Part shown: in pieces, positions 1-5,408 of the stretch
Position numbering within the stretch: position 1 is the stretch's first letter
How the letters are laid out: each line of letters opens with the position of its first letter
Assembly: GCA_938001985.1 (NCBI GenBank)
Contig: CALLBE010000054.1
Span: forward strand, 1-5,408
Source of the DNA: an uncultured Verrucomicrobiales bacterium
GTDB taxonomy: Bacteria > Verrucomicrobiota > Verrucomicrobiia > Verrucomicrobiales > Akkermansiaceae
DNA: 5,408 nt
Direction of reading: 5' to 3'
Position numbers and translations under genes: made by a program
Notes under the pieces: model-generated
What the model was told of the DNA's origin: nothing
Seen by the model: only the letters and a program-made list of their open reading frames with translations
The model's database searches: none

Positions 1-843
1 GCTCGAGAGATTGGTTACCTTTTCGCTCAATATAAGCGTATCCAAAACTGCTTTGTCGGGACCATCACCGGTAAGGGCATTGAGTTTGGCGGTTCTTTGG
101 TGAGAAAAGAAGCCACAGGTTATGGTGCTGTCTATTTCATGAAGGAGATGCTGGCCGAACAAAAGAAGGCCTTTGAGAACAGAACCTGCCTAGTCTCCGG
201 CTCAGGGAATGTTGCGATTTACTGTATTGAAAAATTAATCGACTATAAGACAAAAGTCCTCACCGCATCCGATTCGTCAGGAACCGTCTATCTTCCTGAT
301 GGGTTCACTCGCGAAACACTGGCAGCCCTCAAACAATGTAAGGAGGTCGACAGAAAGCGTCTCTCCGAGTTTGCAAAAGAAGTTAACTGCGAATACTTCG
401 AAGGGAAAAAACCATGGGAAATCGATAGCATTCCGAAAGCTGAACTCGCCTTCCCTTGTGCGACTCAAAACGAACTGCTCTTAGATGACGCTAAAGCTTT
501 AGTTTCAAAAGGCTTAATTGCGGTTTCCGAAGGCGCTAACATGCCTTGTGATGAGGACGCTATTGAGACCTTCAAAGAGGCGGGTGTTCTTTACGCCCCT
601 GGCAAAGCAAGTAATGCAGGCGGGGTTGCTGTTTCTGGATTGGAGCAAAGCCAAAACTCACTACGGATTGGCTGGAGCCGAGACGAGGTCGACACCAAGC
701 TTCAAGAAATCATGGCTAACATTCATGAAAAATGCCTTGCTCATGGCAAAAACGAAGACGGGTCCGTTGATTATCAACGAGGTGCCAACATTGCTGGATT
801 TGTCAAAGTCGCAGACGCTATGTTAAGTTACGGCATCGTGTAA
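1..843 (+). CDS. gdhA: NADP-type glutamate dehydrogenase, C-terminal part (5' end outside window)
   Basis: Catalyses reversible reductive amination of 2-oxoglutarate to glutamate with NAD(P)H, a cytosolic route of ammonium assimilation. The frame is open from base 1 and ends at TAA 841-843, giving 280 residues. Family members are about 450 residues, so roughly the first 170, including the substrate-binding lysine motif, lie upstream. Visible in order (window residue numbers): REIGYLFAQYKR at 2-13; RKEATGYG at 35-42, the end of the substrate domain; the dinucleotide-binding glycine motif SGSGNVA at 66-72; TASDSSG after the second Rossmann strand, as in NADP-dependent enzymes such as E. coli GdhA; then the diagnostic EGANMP, APGKASNAGGVAVSGLE, SQNS, EVD and GANIAGFVKVADAM blocks. 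No frameshift or damage is seen. Family assignment is very secure. NADP preference (EC 1.4.1.4) is inferred from similarity. A TTG or GTG near base 97 could be mistaken for a start, but homology continues upstream of it. Confidence 0.96.
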   Translation, partial: AREIGYLFAQYKRIQNCFVGTITGKGIEFGGSLVRKEATGYGAVYFMKEMLAEQKKAFENRTCLVSGSGNVAIYCIEKLIDYKTKVLTASDSSGTVYLPDGFTRETLAALKQCKEVDRKRLSEFAKEVNCEYFEGKKPWEIDSIPKAELAFPCATQNELLLDDAKALVSKGLIAVSEGANMPCDEDAIETFKEAGVLYAPGKASNAGGVAVSGLEQSQNSLRIGWSRDEVDTKLQEIMANIHEKCLAHGKNEDGSVDYQRGANIAGFVKVADAMLSYGIV

Positions 844-852
844 CAGTTAACT

Positions 853-898
853 TTTGAGAGCGTTGACTTCATTTCGACAAATGCGCTCTCAAATTTTT
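853..898 (+). terminator. Rho-independent terminator after gdhA
   Basis: A perfect 10-bp inverted repeat, TTTGAGAGCG at 853-862 and CGCTCTCAAA at 884-893, is followed at once by five T residues (894-898) and further AT-rich sequence. It starts 9 nt after the gdhA stop codon. The 21-nt loop is longer than usual, but inner TTG and CAA bases could shorten it. The U-tract is only downstream, so it should act on gdhA transcripts and not in the opposite direction. Confidence 0.8.
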
Positions 899-963
899 AT
901 TACACTTTAATTTAAAAAAAATATTCCATCTTAGCAAATATTAGCTATAGAAGAAATGTAATA
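894..963 (+). other. AT-rich gap before the DUF882 gene, no clear promoter
   Basis: This 70-nt stretch between the gdhA terminator and the next start codon is strongly AT-rich, with an A8 run at 914-921. A promoter is expected because a terminator precedes it. TATAGA at 946-951 is a possible -10, but no convincing -35 lies at the proper distance, so none is called. GAAGAA at 950-955 is a weak purine-rich ribosome-binding candidate 8 nt before ATG 964. Confidence 0.35.
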
Positions 964-1620
964 ATGGATTTAGAAGCTAAAAACCAAACACCAACCGTCC
1001 TTCGCTCAAACGAAAGGCGTGGTTTTATTTCTAAGGCGCTAAAGGGGATTTCTTCTCTCTGCCTTCTCAAATCAGCACAAGCCTGGGACCTGAGCTTTTT
1101 GAATCCTCAAAGCTTTTTTAACCCTCAGCCTAAATCTGTCTATCTCGAGAAGAGCTGGATTTCAGAAACAAGAGGCAAGGTTGTTAGCTACGCGAACTAT
1201 CTCAGTGCCCACTCTTACAAAGTGGTGGATCTTCATGAATTACTGAAGACTCACTTCAAAAAGCGCAGAGTTTGTAACTGCATCCCGCCTAAAAGGCTTT
1301 GGAAAAATATTGTTCCGACCCTCGAAGTTGTTGATTTGGTTGCTCGTGAACTGAATTGTAAAGAGGTTAAATTCATCTCGGCTTACCGCTCCCCTCGCTA
1401 CAACCGTAGTATTGGTGGCGCAAAAAAATCTTTCCACATGGAAAATGTCGCTGTCGACGTCAACTTTGGCTGCTCTAGCTGGAAGGCAATGAAAGCGATT
1501 TCGAAACTCCGCAGACAAGGCAAATTCGTCGGTGGCCTCGGTGTTTATCGTAATTTCATTCACATCGACACACGTCCCATGAATATAGACTGGGGACTTT
1601 ATAAAAAACACCGCTCTTAA
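964..1620 (+). CDS. Exported M15/DUF882-type metallopeptidase-fold protein (YcbK-like)
   Basis: 218 residues. The C-terminal half has the signature of the D-Ala-D-Ala carboxypeptidase-like M15A/DUF882 fold: SAYRSP at 139-144 with YN and IGG following, SFH at 157-159 with AVD at 163-165, and GGLGVY then FIHID at 190-202. The likely zinc ligands are His158, Asp165 and His200, all present. Such proteins are thought to act on peptidoglycan peptides outside the cytoplasmic membrane. The N-terminus carries ERRGFISK with the twin arginine at 18-19, a short, only moderately hydrophobic stretch, and Ala-Gln-Ala at 38-40 as a possible cleavage site. This looks like a weak Tat signal, in keeping with Tat export of the E. 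coli relative YcbK. The middle (41-130) is less conserved and includes a Cys-Asn-Cys at 105-107. The hydrolase activity and exact substrate are not shown by the sequence. The gene ends directly against coaD. Confidence 0.85.
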   Translation: MDLEAKNQTPTVLRSNERRGFISKALKGISSLCLLKSAQAWDLSFLNPQSFFNPQPKSVYLEKSWISETRGKVVSYANYLSAHSYKVVDLHELLKTHFKKRRVCNCIPPKRLWKNIVPTLEVVDLVARELNCKEVKFISAYRSPRYNRSIGGAKKSFHMENVAVDVNFGCSSWKAMKAISKLRRQGKFVGGLGVYRNFIHIDTRPMNIDWGLYKKHRS

Positions 1621-2115
1621 ATGCCTCGCACTGCCGTCTATGCCGGATCCTTTGATCCTCCGACCAATGGCCACTTATGGATGATTAAGAAGGGCCTTGA
1701 GCTGTTTGATAATCTTATTGTCGCCATCGGCTCAAACCCTCAAAAGTCTTACACCTTTACGACGGAAGAGCGAATCGAGTTATTAAAGGCCTCCACAGGG
1801 GATCTCGATCGCTTAACCATCACTCATTTTGACAACCGCTATTTGGTGGATTATGCCAAAGAAGAGTCTGCTCTATTTGTCTTAAGAGGAATACGCTCCT
1901 CGACGGATTACGAGTATGAACGCTTGATGAGACAAATTAATGCGGACATGGCCGAGGAAATCACCACAATCTTCCTAATGCCTCCTAGAGACATCGCCGA
2001 GGTCTCCTCCTCCATGGTGAAAGGTCTCGTCGGACCTATCGGGTGGGAATCGAACATTTCTCGATACGTCCCAGATGAGGTCTTCCAAGCGCTCTTAACG
2101 AAGACGAATCAATAA
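1621..2115 (+). CDS. coaD: Pantetheine-phosphate adenylyltransferase
   Basis: Transfers AMP from ATP to 4'-phosphopantetheine to make dephospho-CoA, the penultimate step of CoA synthesis, in the cytosol (EC 2.7.7.3). The 164-residue length matches the ~160-residue family. Visible motifs: AVYAGSFDPPTNGH at 5-18, including the nucleotidyltransferase T/HxGH-type motif (TNGH, 15-18); Lys42 in the NPQK segment; the RGIR motif at 89-92 followed by DYEYE; FLMP at 118-121; and VSSSMVKGL at 128-136, the ISSS-type signature near the C-terminus. ATG 1621 follows the TAA of the upstream gene with no spacer, and the homology to family N-termini begins at this Met, so the start is firm. There is no recognisable Shine-Dalgarno sequence, so translation may depend on ribosomes finishing the upstream gene. 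Conserved and apparently intact. Confidence 0.95.
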   Translation: MPRTAVYAGSFDPPTNGHLWMIKKGLELFDNLIVAIGSNPQKSYTFTTEERIELLKASTGDLDRLTITHFDNRYLVDYAKEESALFVLRGIRSSTDYEYERLMRQINADMAEEITTIFLMPPRDIAEVSSSMVKGLVGPIGWESNISRYVPDEVFQALLTKTNQ

Positions 2116-2167
2116 CAAAAATCACCCCCATCACTCCCCTCTTTTAAAATATTTCCACCCTTTTGAA

Positions 2168-2195
2168 TTGAAGTCTCTAGCTAAAAAGCTATCTT
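2168..2195 (+). promoter_or_regulatory. Weak candidate promoter upstream of pta
   Basis: TTGAAG at 2168-2173 and TATCTT at 2190-2195 each match the sigma-70 consensus at four of six positions, with 16 bp between them. The region lies in the 101-bp gap between coaD and pta (2116-2216). A 5-bp stem with a 4-nt loop (TAGCT/AGCTA, 2178-2191) overlaps it and is too short and untailed to be a terminator. If used, the leader before ATG 2217 would be very short. This is a guess from consensus only; the rest of the gap is pyrimidine-rich and shows nothing else. Confidence 0.2.
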
Positions 2196-2216
2196 ACCTT
2201 ATTCACCCTTAAAAAA

Positions 2217-3272
2217 ATGCCTCAATTTGCTTGGAATTTAGAAACCGAACCGACGCTTATTAAAAATTTCATAGCGAAGTTAAAGAGACACCCGAAGCGG
2301 ATTGTATTCTCTGAAGGTGAAGATTCTCGAGTCATTCTCGTGGCCTCCAAGCTGACTGAGCTCGAGGTCATTGCTCCAATTTTATTAGGCAATCGTGACC
2401 GAATCACAGCTTTAGCAAACGAGCTGGGTGTTGATCTCACGCTGATTGGTATTCTTGATCCACAAACAGCGGATGAAACCGAATTATTCTGTGAATACTA
2501 CACCAAATCCGAACGCTTCCGAGGTATCAAGGTTGCCAACCCTCGTGAAACGGTTCAAAAACCACAAAACTTTGCGGCTTTAATGACTCAGTACGGGTTT
2601 GCGGATGCCATGTTATCAGGCAATCAAGTCGAACCCATCACCGTCTATCGTTCAGCGGTGAACATGATCAAACCAGTGAATGAGAACCTCTCGCCTTTTG
2701 GGGTCACGATGATTCATCAGGCTTCTGAAAGTGATGGTCGCACCTCTTTCCTTTCCGACACCTCGATCATCCCGGATCCCGATGTTCAGCAGCTTGCTTT
2801 CATGGCGGAAGAAACCGCAAGCTTCGCCAGACACATCATTGGACATTCACCTCGAGTGGCCATGCTCTCTCACTCAACCAGGGGTTCAAACGCGAATGAA
2901 AGCTCTAAAAAAGTGCAAGCGGCAACTCAGCTAGCACAGAGCTATATCGAGTCGAAGAACCTTAACTTTTCAATCATTGGAGAAGTTCAATCAGATGTGG
3001 CACTAGACGCCTCTTCTCATGAATGCAAACTTGGAACCTCTATTCCTTTCCAAGAAGCGGATGTTCTCATCTTCCCTAACCTCGATTCGGCGAACATTAG
3101 TTACCACCTTCTAGAGATCTTTGCGGATATTAAAAGTTACGGGCACTTTGTGAAAGGTTTCACGAAACCTATTGCGCAAGTCTCACGATCCGCTGATGTT
3201 GAATCCATGCTTGGCACCTCTATTATTTTAGGCGCAGAGGCGATTAAATATCGTTTACTTTACGACCGCTAA
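2217..3272 (+). CDS. pta: Phosphate acetyltransferase (PTA/PTB family)
   Basis: Interconverts acetyl-CoA plus phosphate and acetyl phosphate plus CoA (EC 2.3.1.8), normally with acetate kinase in acetate production or use. 351 residues, slightly longer than the ~330-residue short-type Pta and without the DRTGG domain of long enterobacterial forms. Family blocks in order: KRIVFSEGEDSRV at 27-39, APILLGN at 53-59, GFADAMLSGN at 127-136, the PDPD segment at 186-189, PRVAMLSHSTRGS at 212-224, GEVQSDVALD at 255-264, LIFPNLDSANISYHLLE at 284-300 and SRSADVES at 323-330. The Ser-Arg pair expected to bind substrate is present (323-324), but the usual Asp six residues after the Arg is Ser330. A phosphate butyryltransferase or another acyl specificity is possible. 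ATG 2217 is preceded by a run of A and C/T-rich bases without a Shine-Dalgarno. It is the first gene of a close-packed set. Confidence 0.88.
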   Translation: MPQFAWNLETEPTLIKNFIAKLKRHPKRIVFSEGEDSRVILVASKLTELEVIAPILLGNRDRITALANELGVDLTLIGILDPQTADETELFCEYYTKSERFRGIKVANPRETVQKPQNFAALMTQYGFADAMLSGNQVEPITVYRSAVNMIKPVNENLSPFGVTMIHQASESDGRTSFLSDTSIIPDPDVQQLAFMAEETASFARHIIGHSPRVAMLSHSTRGSNANESSKKVQAATQLAQSYIESKNLNFSIIGEVQSDVALDASSHECKLGTSIPFQEADVLIFPNLDSANISYHLLEIFADIKSYGHFVKGFTKPIAQVSRSADVESMLGTSIILGAEAIKYRLLYDR

Positions 3273-3289
3273 TCGCTTTAGTGATCTCC

Positions 3290-3847
3290 ATGATCGCATT
3301 TAAAGAATGGCAAATTATTTGTGAAGCTTGCGCCTCAGGGAGACAGAATATCCTCTTCCGCAAAGGGGGAATTCATGAAGGGCGTGATGGTTTTTCTTTT
3401 AAACACGATCAGTTTTGCTTCTTTCCAACTCGCTTTCACAACCAACAAGCAGGTGTTCGCGAGGGCGAGTTCGAACAACAACCTGAGTGGGAAGTCGGTG
3501 AAACCATCACCGTCTCTCATGTGGTGAAAGTTGAGTGGGCTGTCACCCTAACCGATTGGGATCAGGTCTCGACTCTTAAGCCTTTTCATATCTGGACGGA
3601 TGAGACCATTCGTGAACGATTCAACTGGGAGGGCAAGGCGATTCATTCTGGAAGTATTCATGCGGCACTCATTCGTGTTTATGAATTAAAAACACCACAA
3701 AGCTTCCCTTACACCAAATCTCTAGGAGGTTGCCGCTCTTGGGTTGATGTCCCCATTAAATTGGAAAATGTCGAGATGACACCGGTAATTTCCGACGAGC
3801 AATTTGCTGAAATCAAAACGCAACTCTCTGCTTTTTCATCTCTATAA
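3290..3847 (+). CDS. DUF1802 family protein
   Basis: A 185-residue cytosolic-looking protein with no signal peptide or membrane segment. It matches the DUF1802 pattern: FKEWQIICEA at its N-terminus, LFRKGGIHEGRDGF about 20 residues later, the FFPTRFH block, then PFHIWTDETIRERFNWEGK near the middle and GGCRSWVDVP near the C-terminus. No biochemical function is established for this family that I can state. I chose ATG 3290, giving MIAFKEW, because family members begin close to the KEW motif. A GTG at 3281, three codons upstream in frame, would give 188 residues. Neither start has a Shine-Dalgarno. The gene begins 17 nt (8 nt from the GTG) after the pta stop codon, which points to co-transcription with pta. 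An AGGAGGT heptamer lies inside it at 3724-3730 with no start codon at a usable distance. Confidence 0.82.
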   Translation: MIAFKEWQIICEACASGRQNILFRKGGIHEGRDGFSFKHDQFCFFPTRFHNQQAGVREGEFEQQPEWEVGETITVSHVVKVEWAVTLTDWDQVSTLKPFHIWTDETIRERFNWEGKAIHSGSIHAALIRVYELKTPQSFPYTKSLGGCRSWVDVPIKLENVEMTPVISDEQFAEIKTQLSAFSSL

Positions 3848-3888
3848 TTTAACTTTTGAACCACCCCACGGCGATGAGAGCAGTTCTA

Positions 3889-4908
3889 ATGGATGAAATA
3901 TCACAATTCATTCAAGACCCCGACCGTGGCTCATTTGATGAACTCGCCGCTAAGGTGATTAAATTCCAAGCCGGCAACAACCCAGCCTTAGCGAACTACT
4001 ATCAATCCAAGGGTTTCGCTCCTTCCAGTATGAAGCATTGGACGGAAGCGCCTCATTTGACCACGGATGCGTTTAAGGAAACAAGCTCACCCTTGATCAC
4101 CTTTCCCCTGGCTGAGGCCTCAGGTCACTTTCTCACTTCAGGCACTACGCAAGGACGCCAAGGGCATCACTACCATCGATCAACTGGCCTTTATGAGCAT
4201 TCTATTTTAAAAGGCTGGGAACGTGAAAAACTGCCCACTCAATCCCTATTCTTCCTGACTCCACCCCCGTCATCAGCGCCGCACTCTTCCCTCATTCATA
4301 TGTTTGAAACTTTGAACCAAAGCCATAACGAGACCGCTGACGCCAACTGCTTCTTACTCGACTCGGAGGGGCGTTTCCACTTAGAACCGTTAACAGAAGC
4401 CATTGAAAAAAACACCCCACTCTGCCTGAGTGGGCCTGCCATTAGCTTTTTAGAATTATTTAAAAAACACCCTTCTCTCTCCTTACCCAAGGGATCGCAG
4501 TTACTCGAAACGGGAGGTTACAAAGGATTAAAAACCACGCTTTCTAAGGAGGGTTTTTATCACCAACTGTCTGATTTTTTCAACTTACCTGAGGAGCAAA
4601 TCATTAATGAGTACGGCATGACCGAACTCAGCACTCCAGCGTACACGCGAGGGCTCAGTCTGCCACACCAACTGCCACATTGGGCCAAAGCGTTTACCTA
4701 CAACTCTGTCACCCAGTCCGCTTCCAAGGAAGGCGAAGTCGGCTATCTTTGCTTATTTGACTTAGCCAATATCGAGACCGTATCGGTGATTCGAACACAG
4801 GATTTAGCCATCTCTCACGACGACCACACCTTCACGCTGATCGGCAGAGATCCGAAAGCTATCAAACGAGGCTGCTCACTTGCCGCCGAAGAACTCCACG
4901 CTCAGTAA
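3889..4908 (+). CDS. LuxE-family acyl-protein synthetase (adenylate-forming)
   Basis: LuxE-family enzymes use ATP to activate a fatty acid as acyl-AMP and move the acyl group to a Cys, from which LuxC reduces it to aldehyde. From ATG 3889 this protein has 339 residues, a little short of the ~370 typical of LuxE. Motifs (numbered from this start): ATP-binding loop LTSGTTQG at 82-89; LSGPAISFLELF at 180-191; LETGGYKG at 206-213, typical of LuxE; NEYGMTEL at 240-247, the adenylate-forming A5 motif; RTQDLA at 302-307; and IGRDPKAIKRGCSLAAEEL at 318-336. Cys329 in the last block may be the acyl-carrying residue by analogy with the C-terminal Cys reported for luminous-bacteria LuxE. Starts at TTG 3856 or ATG 3874 are also open; 3889 is preferred because GAGAG (3876-3880) sits 8 nt before it. 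Substrate is unknown; coenzyme F390 or phenylacetate-CoA ligase-like relatives are less likely given the LuxC-like neighbour 6 nt downstream. Confidence 0.84.
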   Translation: MDEISQFIQDPDRGSFDELAAKVIKFQAGNNPALANYYQSKGFAPSSMKHWTEAPHLTTDAFKETSSPLITFPLAEASGHFLTSGTTQGRQGHHYHRSTGLYEHSILKGWEREKLPTQSLFFLTPPPSSAPHSSLIHMFETLNQSHNETADANCFLLDSEGRFHLEPLTEAIEKNTPLCLSGPAISFLELFKKHPSLSLPKGSQLLETGGYKGLKTTLSKEGFYHQLSDFFNLPEEQIINEYGMTELSTPAYTRGLSLPHQLPHWAKAFTYNSVTQSASKEGEVGYLCLFDLANIETVSVIRTQDLAISHDDHTFTLIGRDPKAIKRGCSLAAEELHAQ

Positions 4909-4914
4909 TCACCC

Positions 4915-5408
4915 ATGAAGACGCTTCTAGAACGCCTCCCTCTCATTCATCAATGGGTTTCCTCACCTGCTATAACTGAAATTTTGGGTCCCATCTCTTT
5001 AGATGATTTATCCGATCTCGTGACCTCTGATCTTGGGGATATAAAGGCTCTAGACGAGTTCACCCCCAAAGGTGACATCGAAATACAAGCGGTCGCTAGA
5101 GCTCCTTTTTATCACATAATTTCCGACAATTTAATTCACGGCTGTATTCAGAGTCTACTGAAAGGCCTCATCGTGGGAGGTCAGCAATTCCTAAAGCTAC
5201 CGAGCGATGAAGATTCTGCCGTGTACTCGGATTTTGTACGTTTAATCGAAGCCATGCCGCTTGAATTAAAAAAGCTTATCGAATTTTCCCGAGAGCTGAA
5301 TGACAACTGGTTCACAAAAAGCCAAACTATCATTGTCTACGGACAAGACAGTACCCTTGATTTTTTCCATAAAAAAACCACCCCTCAACAGCGATTCATC
5401 GCTCATGG
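4915..5408 (+). CDS. LuxC-family acyl-CoA reductase, N-terminal part (3' end outside window)
   Basis: The frame opens at ATG 4915, 6 nt after the stop of the LuxE-like gene, and stays open to the window end (164 complete codons, no stop). The product resembles the N-terminal portion of LuxC-type fatty acyl reductases, which belong to the aldehyde dehydrogenase superfamily and reduce an activated acyl group to aldehyde with NADPH. Evidence: HIISDNLIHGCIQSLLKGL at 67-85, matching the family pattern HxxxxNxxxxxxxSLLxGL; FLKLPSDED at 92-100; VYGQDSTLDFF at 141-151; and RFIAHG at the window edge, matching the family's R-x-x-A-x-G turn. LuxC proteins are roughly 450-490 residues, and the catalytic Cys lies beyond this window, so activity cannot be judged. 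There is no Shine-Dalgarno; coupling to the upstream gene is likely. Gene order LuxE-like then LuxC-like strengthens both assignments. Confidence 0.8.
   Translation, partial: MKTLLERLPLIHQWVSSPAITEILGPISLDDLSDLVTSDLGDIKALDEFTPKGDIEIQAVARAPFYHIISDNLIHGCIQSLLKGLIVGGQQFLKLPSDEDSAVYSDFVRLIEAMPLELKKLIEFSRELNDNWFTKSQTIIVYGQDSTLDFFHKKTTPQQRFIAH

Noticed and set aside
345..693. GAGGTCGAC repeated at about 343-351 and 685-693 within gdhA
   Set aside because: Two short matches in coding sequence, in conserved protein segments, with no further repeat copies; most likely coincidence.
518..826. A 102-codon + strand frame inside gdhA
   Set aside because: It overlaps the strongly conserved GDH reading frame completely and resembles no protein family.
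956..966. A minimal ATG-TAA start-stop just before the DUF882 start
   Set aside because: An ATG followed at once by a stop in AT-rich sequence is expected by chance, and nothing else supports a regulatory role.
1048..1083. Cys33 of the DUF882 protein as a lipoprotein attachment site
   Set aside because: The preceding residues Ser-Ser-Leu do not fit a lipobox, which wants a small residue before the Cys.
1240..1674. A 144-codon open frame on the - strand across the DUF882 gene and the start of coaD
   Set aside because: It is antisense to two well-supported genes, shows no recognisable domain, and has a composition expected of a shadow frame.
2178..2191. TAGCT/AGCTA inverted repeat between coaD and pta as a terminator
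   Set aside because: The stem is only 5 bp, AT-rich and not followed by a T-run; it is not enough for a terminator or an operator call.

Overview
The window carries seven protein-coding genes, all on the + strand. Two are cut by the window edges: the first lacks its 5' end and the last lacks its 3' end. No RNA gene, insertion sequence, CRISPR array or origin is visible. Protein signatures and moderate GC content suggest a free-living Gram-negative-type bacterium. The mix of a DUF1802 protein, a Tat-like exported DUF882 peptidase, a stand-alone short Pta and a LuxE/LuxC-like pair would fit the Verrucomicrobiota (Opitutae-like) or a related PVC lineage. That placement is inference from family distribution and is not proved by the sequence.

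Layout. Positions 1-843 hold the C-terminal ~280 residues of a hexameric-type glutamate dehydrogenase, closed by a perfect 10-bp stem terminator at 853-898. After an AT-rich gap, a Tat-like exported M15/DUF882 metallopeptidase-fold protein (964-1620) is followed with zero spacing by coaD (1621-2115). A 101-bp pyrimidine- and AT-rich gap then precedes a tight run of four genes: pta (2217-3272), a DUF1802 gene (3290-3847), a LuxE-family acyl-protein synthetase (3889-4908) and the N-terminal third or so of a LuxC-family acyl-CoA reductase (4915 to the window end, recognised by translating the open 3' end). Spacings of 17, 41 and 6 nt between these four suggest one operon.

How the genes may work together. 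GdhA, CoaD and Pta are core metabolism: ammonium assimilation, CoA synthesis and acetyl-CoA/acetyl-phosphate exchange. The LuxE/LuxC-like pair is the notable part. In luminous bacteria these two proteins activate a fatty acid and reduce it to an aldehyde. Here no luxA or luxB is in view, so the aldehyde, if made, probably serves another purpose. A second theme is translation initiation: most starts have no Shine-Dalgarno sequence, yet near-perfect or perfect anti-SD complements lie inside coding regions.
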